Below the pieces are notes generated by a model that was given only the letters and a program-made list of their open reading frames with translations, was not told the origin of the DNA and did not search any database. A stretch of 39,774 nt of DNA from JAKPQD01 sp029572965 (GTDB lineage: Bacteria; Bacteroidota; Bacteroidia; Bacteroidales; DTGW01): positions 1 to 39,774 of the forward strand of contig DAOSPF010000030.1 of the NCBI GenBank assembly GCA_035374585.1. Direction: 5' to 3'. This document shows, piece after piece, positions 16,777 to 25,559 of the stretch. A program made the position numbers and the translations under genes. Each line of letters begins with the position of its first letter. Position 1 is the stretch's first letter.

Positions 16777-17580
16777 TTATAGTTTAATTAAATTAAGATG
16801 TTCAGCTTTTAGTTCTTCTCCAGCCCTAATGATACTGCGGAAATGAAGGATTATGTCATCCATTTTTCTCAGATTTTCAACTGCTAAGCGTTCTTCAGGG
16901 TTGGCAACTACTACTTTTTGCATTGCCCCGCTTTTCATGATAATACGTTTGTCTGAAAGCAAGGCTATTATTGGGTCGTGTGTAACAAATACAAAAAGTT
17001 TATCATATTTTTTGAGCAGTTCCAATGCTTTTGTCTTGTTTATCCCTGCATTTTCAATTTCATCCAAAAGAATAATTGGGGAATTGCCTATTACTACTGC
17101 ATCAGCTATTAGTAGTGAACGAGTTTGCCCGCCAGACAGCTCTGTCATGGCAGTTTCTTTAATAATGGCTTCACCAGTGAGCTGGTTGGCAAACTCGATG
17201 GTTTCATTCACCACGTTTTCAATGTTTTCAGCTCCACGTACTTTAGCGTGAATGGTCAAAAATTCTCCAACGGGCAAATCGCTCAGAAAGTTGGTGTGCT
17301 GTGATATTAGTGCTATTGGATGTTTTGAGGGGTCGAAGGAGAATTCGGCAGGTATTGGATCGCCATTGATCAGTATTTGTCTGCCAGAAGGGGTGTTTCT
17401 GTTGGCAAAAAGCTCAATATCGTTGATGAGTGTGGTTTTTCCACAACCAGTTGGCCCAACAATACTCAATATTTCGCCAGGTTTCAGTTCCAGCGAATCA
17501 ACCTGTTCTTTTGAACCGTCTTTACCTTGTCCGCCTTTAATTTCTATACTTTTTATATCCATATCAATATTTTTCAACAA
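16777..17580 (-). CDS. Soluble ABC-type ATPase without membrane partner
   Basis: 267-aa ABC ATPase: Walker A GPTGCGKTT (42-50), signature LSGGQ near 148, Walker B IILLDEIENAG, and H-loop VFVTHDP. No permease or binding protein is adjacent, and the protein has no membrane helix, so a transporter role is unlikely. Known soluble parallels are SufC in Fe-S assembly and component A2 in methyl-coenzyme M reductase activation; similarity here is of type only. It leads the four-gene minus-strand run and stands divergent to the FNR-like regulator. An ATP:nucleotide-driven assembly or activation factor acting with the GTPase is my inference. Confidence 0.8.
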   Translation of the reverse strand: MLKNIDMDIKSIEIKGGQGKDGSKEQVDSLELKPGEILSIVGPTGCGKTTLINDIELFANRNTPSGRQILINGDPIPAEFSFDPSKHPIALISQHTNFLSDLPVGEFLTIHAKVRGAENIENVVNETIEFANQLTGEAIIKETAMTELSGGQTRSLLIADAVVIGNSPIILLDEIENAGINKTKALELLKKYDKLFVFVTHDPIIALLSDKRIIMKSGAMQKVVVANPEERLAVENLRKMDDIILHFRSIIRAGEELKAEHLNLIKL

Positions 17581-17593
17581 AAATATACATTAA

Positions 17594-17654
17594 GTACACC
17601 GACATAGTGTACAATAGATTTGATTTTGTAATATTGCACTATGAAATGTTTCAT
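17594..17654. promoter_or_regulatory. Candidate operators in the divergent regulator promoter region
   Basis: Between the ABC ATPase start (17580, -) and the regulator start (17673, +) lie three inverted repeats: GTACAC-N7-GTGTAC (17594-17599 and 17607-17612), CATAGTG with CACTATG (17603-17609 and 17637-17643), and ATGAAA-TG-TTTCAT (17641-17654). None matches the TTGAT-N4-ATCAA FNR box exactly. Such a dense set in a 92-base divergent gap is what autoregulation by the FNR-like or Rrf2 protein would look like. Confidence 0.45.
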
Positions 17655-17672
17655 GTTTTAACCTGCATTACT

Positions 17673-18374
17673 ATGGCTTTAAATGAACAACACAGGTATT
17701 TCGATTGCAGCCAGTGCCTTTTCAAACAGCTAAGCTGCACACTTATTGAAGATTCTGAGTTTGAGGTAATTCGTAAGACTTCGTATCAGATGAAATACCA
17801 GAAAGGTGAGACTATTTTAAAGCAAGGGGCTAAAAGTACCGGTCTGCTTTATTTGCATAGTGGCATTGTTAAGTTTTCTTTTAAAACTGAGGATCAGCGA
17901 AATATTATCACAACAATTGTGCGTGGTCCGAAGTTATTGGGTGGCGCTAATTTGTTTTTCAAGGATATTAATATATTCAGCATTGTTGCAGTTGAAGATT
18001 GCGATGTTTGCTATATAGACAGCAATGCATTACGAAGTGTTGCCCTAAATAACGGCCGATATACGTTAGCTATGTTTGAAAGCACTGCCAGTATGTTCCA
18101 ACATTCCATTTTTAACTTTATCAGTCTCGCACACAATCATGTAAATGGCCGGATTGCTTCTATTTTGTTATATTTATGGGAACATGTTTATGAAGGTTCA
18201 GGTTATGATTTTATTATTAGTCGTAAGGAAATAGCTGAATTTGCTGCCTGTTCGCATGAAAATGTTATCAATACCCTGTCTAAGTTCAAAAAGGAAGGGT
18301 TGATAGAACTCAATGGTAAGAAAATTGAGATTGTTAATATAGAAGCTTTAAAAGAACTCAGTAAAAAAGGATAA
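17673..18374 (+). CDS. Crp/Fnr family regulator with FNR-like cysteines
   Basis: 233 aa from the ATG at 17673. Longer in-frame starts at 17607 and 17646 would add residues unlike the family and cover the operator-like repeats. N-terminal Cys 12, 15 and 22 (FDCSQCLFKQLSC) plus Cys 110 and 113 in VAVEDCDVCYID resemble the four ligands of the oxygen-sensing [4Fe-4S] cluster of FNR. A cNMP-type beta-roll (about 35-125) and dimer helix (about 135-170) are followed by the HTH: ISRKEIAEFAACSHENVINTLSKFKKEGLI. Likely an O2, NO or redox sensor. It is divergent to the four-gene cluster and one base from the Rrf2 gene, so control of that cluster is a reasonable guess. Confidence 0.85.
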   Translation: MALNEQHRYFDCSQCLFKQLSCTLIEDSEFEVIRKTSYQMKYQKGETILKQGAKSTGLLYLHSGIVKFSFKTEDQRNIITTIVRGPKLLGGANLFFKDINIFSIVAVEDCDVCYIDSNALRSVALNNGRYTLAMFESTASMFQHSIFNFISLAHNHVNGRIASILLYLWEHVYEGSGYDFIISRKEIAEFAACSHENVINTLSKFKKEGLIELNGKKIEIVNIEALKELSKKG

Positions 18375-18375
18375 T

Positions 18376-18804
18376 ATGTTATCAAAGAAAACCAGATATG
18401 CCATGATGGCTATGATTAAGCTTGCCACCGAGTATGGAAAAGGCCCTATTTTGATTGGCGATATAGCCCAGAGTGAAAATATTCCCCAACGTTTCCTTGA
18501 GAATATTTTGCTTGAGCTAAAAAAGATGGGTTATCTGGGAAGCAGGTTGGGCAAAAGCGGTGGATATTACTTATTAAAGCATCCTAAGGATGTGAATTTA
18601 GCTGAAATAATAAGGCATTTCGAGGGGACAATAGCCTTACTGCACTGTGTGTCTGAAAAAGCGTATCAACCATGTGAGTTTTGTAAGAACGAAGCAGAAT
18701 GCAAGATTAAATCGGTGTTTAAAGACATCCGGGATTATACTTTCAGGCTCTTAGAAGGAAAAACCCTGGAAGAGCTTGCCAGTTCTAAACAAACGGATAT
18801 GTAA
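18376..18804 (+). CDS. Rrf2 family regulator with Fe-S cysteine motif
   Basis: 142 aa, normal size. Winged helix at about 1-70 with the Rrf2 signature SRLGKSGGYYL (56-66). Cys 91, 100, 103 and 109 (HC...QPCEFC...AEC) are placed as in cluster-binding Rrf2 proteins such as IscR and NsrR, so it probably senses Fe-S status, NO or redox state. It starts one base after the FNR-like gene stop and is surely co-transcribed. Having two Fe-S type sensors beside a cysteine desulfurase cluster suggests feedback on cofactor assembly. Ends 3 bases from the convergent SiaB-like gene. Confidence 0.9.
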   Translation: MLSKKTRYAMMAMIKLATEYGKGPILIGDIAQSENIPQRFLENILLELKKMGYLGSRLGKSGGYYLLKHPKDVNLAEIIRHFEGTIALLHCVSEKAYQPCEFCKNEAECKIKSVFKDIRDYTFRLLEGKTLEELASSKQTDM

Positions 18805-18807
18805 AAT

Positions 18808-19416
18808 TTAATTCCTTGAAACAAAGGATGTTAAAATAAAAAATGAAGTATTTTCGTCGATGTCTAAAAAATGATAATTGAGCTTTCTGGCTGTTCTTCT
18901 AACTATGTCGATGAATCCAAGGCCTGCACCGCCCACTTCAGACAATTCGCCTTCAGAAATTTGTTTCATGTATAATTCGTTTATTTCTTCACGACTTAAA
19001 TTGTTTATGTAGTCAATTTTTTTCTGCAACGCCTCTCTTCGGCTTCTTTCAACAATATTTCCGGTAGTGATACCGTATTCTTCTTTCGATTTACTCAGCA
19101 TAAATATGCCTCGTGATATAGGCTTTGGGTCATTGCTACTTTTGATTTCTGCATGTTTAGTGATGTTTTGCATGCATTCTACCACTACAAAATTAACCCT
19201 TCGTTGTATCAGCCCTTTGTCATCAGCTTTTGAAATACTTGATTCTGCTAAGGCAGAGAAAGCTATAGTAATTTGCTGGGTAAATTCTCCTTCATACGCA
19301 AAGCTTATTTTGTGTTCACGTAAGCTTTGCAAAAAATGCTCGGCTATTTTTATAAATCGCTTGGGGTCGTCGTTTGGTATATTATTTATATCAAAATTCA
19401 TTTTTCTGCTGGTCAA
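18808..19416 (-). CDS. SiaB-like (DUF6272) protein kinase
   Basis: 202 aa resembling the SiaB family, small GHKL-type kinases that phosphorylate an anti-sigma-antagonist-like partner (SiaC) in biofilm and aggregation control in Pseudomonas. Seen: FVVVECMQNITKHA (about 75-88) as the N box and GGAGLGFIDIVRR (about 160-172) as the ATP-lid Gly-rich motif. The partner phosphatase, SiaC and diguanylate cyclase genes are not adjacent. The start could be Met 1 or Met 6; I keep the first. Convergent with the Rrf2 gene and divergent from recQ. Confidence 0.75.
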   Translation of the reverse strand: MTSRKMNFDINNIPNDDPKRFIKIAEHFLQSLREHKISFAYEGEFTQQITIAFSALAESSISKADDKGLIQRRVNFVVVECMQNITKHAEIKSSNDPKPISRGIFMLSKSKEEYGITTGNIVERSRREALQKKIDYINNLSREEINELYMKQISEGELSEVGGAGLGFIDIVRRTARKLNYHFLDIDENTSFFILTSFVSRN

Positions 19417-19583
19417 TTTTGCTTGTATTTCTTTTCAAAGATAGAAAGAATAATAAGAAAAAAAATGCGCTTGGTTATGGATGAAAGAATATTCCATCTT
19501 AAAAGTTTTGGAAGTTTAATACATTTGCCCCAATCATGCGTATCTTTAATGATAAATACTAAAAGAGCATAACATCTTATTAC

Positions 19584-21491
19584 ATGGACAAATGTCGCAA
19601 AATATTAATGCAATACTGGGGTTTTAGCCAATTCAGGCCGCTCCAGGAAGATATTATTGCGTCTGTACTCGAAAAGAAAGACACCCTGGCGTTGATGCCC
19701 ACCGGGGGGGGCAAATCTATTACGTTTCAGGTGCCTGCATTGGCGATGGACGGCATTTGCATTGTGGTTACGCCACTTATTGCTTTGATGAAAGACCAGG
19801 TGGAAGGGCTGAAAAAGAAAGGTATTAAGGCTGTGGCGGTGTATTCGGGTATGTCTAAAGAAGAGATAGATATAGCGATGGATAACTGCATTTATGGTGA
19901 CTTTAAATTTTTGTATTGCTCTCCCGAGCGCTTGGGGACTGAAATATTTCGTATGCGACTTCCAAAGATGAATGTCAACCTGCTGGCCATAGATGAGTCG
20001 CATTGTATCTCACAATGGGGTTATGATTTTCGGCCTTCATATTTGAAAATTGCCGAAATAAGGGAGATAATACCTGATGTCCCGGTGCTGGCTGTTACAG
20101 CTACTGCTACTCCTATCGTGGTGGACGATATTATGAAGCAGTTGAAGTTCAGGCAACCCAATGTGTTCCGAATGAGCTTTGAGCGTAAGAACTTGGTTTA
20201 TCTTGTTCGTGAAGTGGAAGATAAAATAAGCTATTTGCTAAAGGTGTTTGGCCCAACACGAGGAAGCGGCATTGTTTATGTCCGAAACAGGATGAAAACC
20301 AAAGAAATATCAGACTTTTTGAATAAGAATGGTATTTCATCCGACTATTATCATGCCGGGCTGACTGACGAACTCAGGAGTTCCAAGCAGGATGCATGGA
20401 AGAGTGGGAGAGTGCGTGTCATTGTTGCTACCAATGCCTTTGGTATGGGTATAGATAAGCCTGATGTTCGGACTGTGGTGCATGTTGATTTGCCAGATTC
20501 GCCAGAAGCCTATTTTCAGGAAGCAGGACGTGCTGGTCGCGATGGGAACCGCTCTTTTGCTGTTTTGTTGTACAATACCAATGACAAGCTCAGTATTAGC
20601 CAGCGTATTGAAACTAACTTTCCTGATTTGTTTGAAGTGAAGACGGTTTACAATGCCCTTGGCAATTTTTTCCAGATTCCCTACGGCTCTGGTAAGTATA
20701 TGGCTTATGATTTCGATTTGGCGAAGTTTGTAGGTACATACCGGATGAATGTACAGAAAGCATATAGTAGTCTGAAGATATTGGAACAAGAAGGCTATAT
20801 AGAAGTTACAGATTCAATCAACAATCCTTCCAAGGTCAAGTTTCTGCTTGGTCGTGACGATTTGTACCGTTTTCAGGTAGCCAATGAAGCCTTTGATGCT
20901 TTTATAAAACTGTTGCTCAGGTCGTACGAAGGCCTTTTTTCAAGCTATGTGAGCATTGATGAATCGGTATTATCTAAAAGGGCTAATATTCCGCTTGATA
21001 GTGTATATAAGTACCTGAATAAACTGTCTTCTGCTAAAATACTGCATTATATTCCCCGTCGAAACAAGCCTGTGGTGGTTTATACCGAAGAAAGACTTGA
21101 GGATAAAGCTTTGCTGCTGTCGGTAGAAAGTTATCGCTTGCGAAAAGACCGCTACGTGGAAAAAGCTGAGACCATGCTTCATTATGCCACAGCTACAAAC
21201 AAATGTCGTAGTGTTATCCTGCTTCAATACTTTGGCCAGAATGACGCTTATAGATGCGGGCAGTGTGACGTTTGCCTCAAGCGCAACGAGGCAGATGTAA
21301 GCAAGTATGAATTTGACCTGATAGTGCAGGATATAAAAAACCTGCTTCATGAGCCACTTTTATTAGTTGATATTTCTAAAAAGCTTGAACAGCGATATGG
21401 CTCGGAGAAGCTAACTAAGGTCATCCGCTATTTACTTGACAATGGTAAGTTGAAATATAATGAAGAACAGTATTTGCAATGGGTGCATTAA
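19584..21491 (+). CDS. recQ: RecQ family ATP-dependent DNA helicase
   Basis: 635 aa. Helicase motifs: FRPLQ (motif 0, near 18-22), TGGGKS (about 40-45), DESHCISQWGYDFRPSY (about 137-153), VTATAT, then AFGMGIDKPDVR and QEAGRAGRDG in RecA-like domain 2. The RecQ Zn motif comes unusually late: Cys 541 and CGQCDVC (558, 561, 564), after an inserted winged-helix-like region (about 370-510). No HRDC domain follows; instead a short winged-helix-like tail (about 575-635). This order marks the RecQ subfamily I associate with Bacteroidota rather than the E. coli type. Unwinds DNA in recombination and replication repair. Confidence 0.93.
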   Translation: MDKCRKILMQYWGFSQFRPLQEDIIASVLEKKDTLALMPTGGGKSITFQVPALAMDGICIVVTPLIALMKDQVEGLKKKGIKAVAVYSGMSKEEIDIAMDNCIYGDFKFLYCSPERLGTEIFRMRLPKMNVNLLAIDESHCISQWGYDFRPSYLKIAEIREIIPDVPVLAVTATATPIVVDDIMKQLKFRQPNVFRMSFERKNLVYLVREVEDKISYLLKVFGPTRGSGIVYVRNRMKTKEISDFLNKNGISSDYYHAGLTDELRSSKQDAWKSGRVRVIVATNAFGMGIDKPDVRTVVHVDLPDSPEAYFQEAGRAGRDGNRSFAVLLYNTNDKLSISQRIETNFPDLFEVKTVYNALGNFFQIPYGSGKYMAYDFDLAKFVGTYRMNVQKAYSSLKILEQEGYIEVTDSINNPSKVKFLLGRDDLYRFQVANEAFDAFIKLLLRSYEGLFSSYVSIDESVLSKRANIPLDSVYKYLNKLSSAKILHYIPRRNKPVVVYTEERLEDKALLLSVESYRLRKDRYVEKAETMLHYATATNKCRSVILLQYFGQNDAYRCGQCDVCLKRNEADVSKYEFDLIVQDIKNLLHEPLLLVDISKKLEQRYGSEKLTKVIRYLLDNGKLKYNEEQYLQWVH

Positions 21492-21497
21492 TAAATC

Positions 21498-22409
21498 CTA
21501 TTTCTTCACCATTTTCAAAGGAAATGGCAAATTGTTGAAATGAAAGTGAGGAAATAAAGTCTTTTCAGCTCCAAAACCTGCGTAGAACCTTGCTAATGAT
21601 TCGATACGAGAACCTTCAAAGTCAATTACTTCATCCTTATTGGCATGTAAAAGGATATATTGGTAAATAAGCCAGAAATTGGCTCTTTTTTCTTTACCTT
21701 CGCTTGAAGTAGCAGGTAGGATATAGGTTCGCCTTTTGTTAAAGTTGAACCATAAAGCCATTGACAGAATATTCTTATCTTCATCAGAAGTGGCAACTAT
21801 TTCAGCCATACCACGTTTGAAAGCTTCATGATATAAATGATAGGCAGATTTTAATTCTTTTTTGCCAAACTTAACAGGTAAATGCTTATCAATAAATTTC
21901 AAAAAGAAGTCTATATCTGGTATAGAAGCATAATTGAGTTTGTATTCTTTAGCTTTCTTAATATTGCGTACATGGTTTGACGAGAAGGCATTCTCAATAT
22001 CAGTTATAGTTTTTTCTAAATTTAAAATATAGGTAACACCTGAGTTGTGGCAACAATCATTAAGCAAACTAATATCATTGCTGGCATTAAGCGAAAAGTT
22101 GGAATAGTTGTATTGTCTTTTTACGTTTTTCACAAATTCAGATGTTAACTCTGAATTTATTATTTTTTGGCCAAATATGCCTAACTGTTGAGTAAACGTT
22201 GGTAAAATGGGGTATTTCAGTAATCCCATCTTGTTTTTTACCGGAAGGGGCATCACTTGCTCATAATTATCGCTGACAAGAGCTTCCCAGTCCGGGCATA
22301 CAATGTCAAGATACCACGAAAGTGCATATATCAAGCCATAAGGAGAAGATTCAATGGCTTTATCCCACTGCGCACGGTCAATTTGGTCGTTTGATAGTAG
22401 CTTAATCAA
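21498..22409 (-). CDS. FemAB/GNAT-like acyltransferase
   Basis: 303-aa soluble protein of the FemAB-like or BioF2-like acetyltransferase fold. The LSWYLDIVCPDWEALV start (about 30-45), the SSNHVRNIKKAKEY segment (about 144-157) and DFEGSRIESLARFYAGFGA (about 265-283) near the end fit that superfamily. Substrate unknown; relatives add amino acids or acyl groups to peptidoglycan, lipids or peptides. Its ATG overlaps the TGA of the upstream exported protein gene by 4 bases, so both are translated together. Convergent with recQ, 6 bases apart. Confidence 0.65.
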   Translation of the reverse strand: MIKLLSNDQIDRAQWDKAIESSPYGLIYALSWYLDIVCPDWEALVSDNYEQVMPLPVKNKMGLLKYPILPTFTQQLGIFGQKIINSELTSEFVKNVKRQYNYSNFSLNASNDISLLNDCCHNSGVTYILNLEKTITDIENAFSSNHVRNIKKAKEYKLNYASIPDIDFFLKFIDKHLPVKFGKKELKSAYHLYHEAFKRGMAEIVATSDEDKNILSMALWFNFNKRRTYILPATSSEGKEKRANFWLIYQYILLHANKDEVIDFEGSRIESLARFYAGFGAEKTLFPHFHFNNLPFPLKMVKK

Positions 22410-23434
22410 TTCTTTTCGGATGGAGAGGTTTGATAAAGGTTGTTGAGCTTTTGTTTGAAAGCCTCGTTGTTAGCCACATTGATTAGGCCAATCAGCCCCT
22501 GGATAATGGTGGTACGTTGCATAATCTGCATCGGGCTCAGTGAGTTTTCGTCCCTGAAAACTATCTTTTGGGCTTTGTATCCTGTACCGTCTAACGAAAC
22601 TGCAACAGCAGCTTCGTATTTGTCAAATATCAATACAGAAGGCTTGTTTCTTCGGTTGTATTTCGAAATGGCAGTAATCAGCCTGTTTTTGATATAATCA
22701 ATTTGTTGTTGCCCAAGGTAAGGCGAACCCAGCATCAGTTTGACAAGGTCAATCTTCGCTAGTGTTTTATAATCCTTTTTTTTGAGCAGCTTGTTGTATT
22801 CTCTTTGCGAGGTATGAAGCATTAGCTTAATGTATGCTTGAGGAATACTGTTTACATCGCCCAGTTTGTTGTTTTTCTTTCGGGCTTTGTATTCTTCTTT
22901 GGCATATTTTTGTTCAACAGGCAGGTAAAATCTCCATTTGTGGGTGCGTTTCCAGGTTTCTGTTACAGGGTTAGGCTTCCAGTTGCTTTCTGGTCGTTGA
23001 AGAATTGGATCAGCTATTTCGAGTTGGCGGCTTTCTAAGGCAAATAATATACAGTTGATAAAATGTGCCCAACCTCCACCTAAAGTTTGGCCAACACTGC
23101 CCCAAAGGGTTGCACGGCGAGGGGCTGTTGAAGATGCAGTGTTTAAGGTATAATCCGATTCCTGGTTGTTTAGGTTTAGCAAACTATCTATGTAGCTTTG
23201 GTCAAAGTTGACCGGGTAGTAGATAAATTCGGTTTTTTTATTGAAAACCTCGTCAGGGTCAGCCATAATCAACTTATCAAAGTCATAATTATAGGCAGAG
23301 TCATTATCCATTTTTAGGTAAACATTGTAATCAGCCCCAAAAGTCATTTGGGTGATGTTGATGGTTTGTTGCTGTGCTTTTGCAACAATGGTGGCTCCTA
23401 CCAGGGCCAGGATGCAAAGAAAACTTTTATTCAT
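22406..23434 (-). CDS. Exported protein of unknown function
   Basis: 342 aa from the ATG at 23434, chosen because a signal peptide (MNKSFLCILALVGATIVAKA) starts there; the frame is open 13 codons further. I do not recognise the family. The mature protein is soluble and basic in the middle (RKKNNKLGD, KLLKKKDYK), with no membrane helix after the signal, so it is probably periplasmic or outer-membrane attached. No Cys follows the cleavage region, hence not an evident lipoprotein. It is coupled to the FemAB-like enzyme by an ATGA overlap and lies 118 bases downstream of gyrB. A shared envelope role is a guess from context. Confidence 0.7.
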   Translation of the reverse strand: MNKSFLCILALVGATIVAKAQQQTINITQMTFGADYNVYLKMDNDSAYNYDFDKLIMADPDEVFNKKTEFIYYPVNFDQSYIDSLLNLNNQESDYTLNTASSTAPRRATLWGSVGQTLGGGWAHFINCILFALESRQLEIADPILQRPESNWKPNPVTETWKRTHKWRFYLPVEQKYAKEEYKARKKNNKLGDVNSIPQAYIKLMLHTSQREYNKLLKKKDYKTLAKIDLVKLMLGSPYLGQQQIDYIKNRLITAISKYNRRNKPSVLIFDKYEAAVAVSLDGTGYKAQKIVFRDENSLSPMQIMQRTTIIQGLIGLINVANNEAFKQKLNNLYQTSPSEKN

Positions 23435-23552
23435 CGGCCAGTTTTGTAGTTCATTTATTAAAGTGAGTCTCAAATATCAACAATAAAGATATTGAGATAT
23501 TTGAGACTTTATCTTTTGTCTTACAATATTTTAAGACTAATTCTAAAAATTC

Positions 23553-25511
23553 TTATGCGTCTATCTTGGCATATTTTGCATGTTTTTCAATAAACTCGCG
23601 GCGAGGCGGGACATCTTCGCCCATCAACATGGAAAAAATACGGTCTGCTTCGGCTGCATTTTCTACTGTAACCTGCTTTAAAATACGGTTTTCAGGATTC
23701 ATAGTAGTACTCCACAATTGTTCTGCATTCATTTCGCCCAAACCTTTGTATCGTTGTACGTGAACCCCGCCTTTACCTTTGCCGATTTCTTCAATAGCTG
23801 CCATTCGTTGTTCTTCGGTCCAGCAATATTTTTCTATTTTACCTTTTTTTACCAGATATAGTGGCGGACTTGCAATATAAAGATGTCCTTTTTGAATAAG
23901 GTCGAACATGTACCTGAAGAAGAATGTCATGATTAGTGTAGCAATGTGGCTTCCATCAACGTCAGCATCAGTCATGATTATAATTTTATGATACCTGAGT
24001 TTCTCAAGGTTCAATGCTTTTGAGTCGTCTTCGGTTCCAATAGTTACTCCAAGAGCAGTAAAGATATTGCGTATTTCTTCGCTTTCAAAAATTTTGTGTT
24101 GCATAGCCTTTTCAACGTTCAGGATTTTACCCCTGAGCGGAAGGATAGCCTGAAAACGTCTGTTACGCCCTTGTTTAGCTGTACCACCTGCCGAGTCGCC
24201 CTCAACAAAGAATACTTCGCATGTAGCAGGGTCTTTATCCGAGCAGTCTGCCAGTTTTCCGGGAAGCCCTGAGCCAGAAAGCACGTTTTTGCGTTGAACC
24301 ATTTCACGGGCTTTGCGGGCAGCGTGGCGGGCAGTAGCAGCAAGGATAACCTTATTCACAATTTGCTTAGCATCACGTGGATTTTCCTCAAGATAGTTGG
24401 CAAGTTCTGTACTTACAGCAGCATCAACGGCTCCCATAACTTCATTGTTGCCAAGCTTTGTTTTTGTTTGTCCTTCAAACTGAGGTTCAGCTACCTTTAT
24501 AGAAATTACAGCCGAAAGGCCTTCGCGGAAGTCGTCACCTGAGATGTCAAATTTAAGTTTTGAAAGCATACCTTCTTTTTCGGCATAGGCTTTAAGGGTA
24601 CGGGTAAGCCCCCTTCTAAAACCTGCAAGGTGAGTGCCTCCTTCAATGGTATTGATATTGTTTACATAAGAAAAAACGTTTTCAGTAAAAGAGGTATTGT
24701 AATGCAATGCTATTTCTACTGGTATTCCGTTTTTTTCGGTATCGATATAGATAGATTTTTCAATTAGTTTTTCCCTGTTGGCATCGATAAATGCTACAAA
24801 TTCCTGTAACCCGGTTTCTGAGTAAAAAATTGCCTGACGTGCTTGGCCATTTTCGTCCAATTCGCGTTTATCAACAAGTTTAAGGCGAATCCCTTTATTA
24901 AGATAAGCCAGTTCTCGCAAACGGGCTTCTAAAACCTCATAATTATATTCGGTAGTAATGGTAAATATTGTTTCGTCAGGTTTAAAAGTAATGATAGTAC
25001 CTGTTTTTTCAGTATCTCCAACAGTCTTAACCGGGCCAAGGGGCTTTCCTTTACTGTATTCCTGTACATAAATTTTTCCGTCACGATGGATTTCGGCTTT
25101 CAGATAATTTGATAAAGCATTTACACATGATACCCCTACACCATGCAAACCTCCGGATACTTTGTATGAGTCTTTGTTAAATTTTCCTCCGGCGTGAAGG
25201 ATAGTAAGTACTACTTCCAATGCCGACTTTTGTTCTTTTTCATGAAAATCAACCGGGATACCACGCCCATCATCGGCTACTGTAATAGAATTGTCCTCAT
25301 TAATAAAAACTTCAATATTTTTACAATGTCCGGCCAACGCTTCGTCAATAGAATTGTCAACTACTTCATAAACCAAATGATGAAGCCCTCTGGAGCCTGT
25401 ATCTCCAATGTACATGCCTGGCCTTTTACGGACTGCTTCAAGTCCTTCCAATATCTGGATACTATCTGCGCTATAACTTGACGTTGTTTCTTTGTCTAAA
25501 TCTTCTTGCAT
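23553..25511 (-). CDS. gyrB: DNA gyrase subunit B
   Basis: 652-aa type II topoisomerase ATPase subunit, a normal Bacteroidota length without the long insert of E. coli GyrB. Seen: LEGLEAVRKRPGMYIGD (22-37), VDNSIDEALAG with the catalytic Glu region (51-61), DDGRGIPV (80-87), GGLHGVGVSCVNALS in the ATP lid, TOPRIM EGDSAGGTAKQGRNRR, DADVDGSHI for Mg, and the C-terminal QRYKGLGEMNAEQLW. The last is typical of GyrB and ParE; I prefer GyrB over ParE from the overall resemblance and the HLVYEVVDNSIDEALAGHC form. A good promoter lies just upstream. Confidence 0.93.
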   Translation of the reverse strand: MQEDLDKETTSSYSADSIQILEGLEAVRKRPGMYIGDTGSRGLHHLVYEVVDNSIDEALAGHCKNIEVFINEDNSITVADDGRGIPVDFHEKEQKSALEVVLTILHAGGKFNKDSYKVSGGLHGVGVSCVNALSNYLKAEIHRDGKIYVQEYSKGKPLGPVKTVGDTEKTGTIITFKPDETIFTITTEYNYEVLEARLRELAYLNKGIRLKLVDKRELDENGQARQAIFYSETGLQEFVAFIDANREKLIEKSIYIDTEKNGIPVEIALHYNTSFTENVFSYVNNINTIEGGTHLAGFRRGLTRTLKAYAEKEGMLSKLKFDISGDDFREGLSAVISIKVAEPQFEGQTKTKLGNNEVMGAVDAAVSTELANYLEENPRDAKQIVNKVILAATARHAARKAREMVQRKNVLSGSGLPGKLADCSDKDPATCEVFFVEGDSAGGTAKQGRNRRFQAILPLRGKILNVEKAMQHKIFESEEIRNIFTALGVTIGTEDDSKALNLEKLRYHKIIIMTDADVDGSHIATLIMTFFFRYMFDLIQKGHLYIASPPLYLVKKGKIEKYCWTEEQRMAAIEEIGKGKGGVHVQRYKGLGEMNAEQLWSTTMNPENRILKQVTVENAAEADRIFSMLMGEDVPPRREFIEKHAKYAKIDA

Positions 25512-25559
25512 GTTTGTATTTTTGTGCTTTGTAAATTGTCTTTTATTTTTTTAAACATA

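Noticed and set aside
19524..19548. Possible recQ promoter (TTTG at 19524-19527, TATCTTTA at 19541-19548)
   Set aside because: Spacing of 13 bases is too short and the -7 element has a mismatch in its last base.
19327..19572. 81-codon plus-strand frame before recQ
   Set aside because: Mostly antisense to the SiaB-like gene; the free part lies in the divergent promoter region and has no family features.
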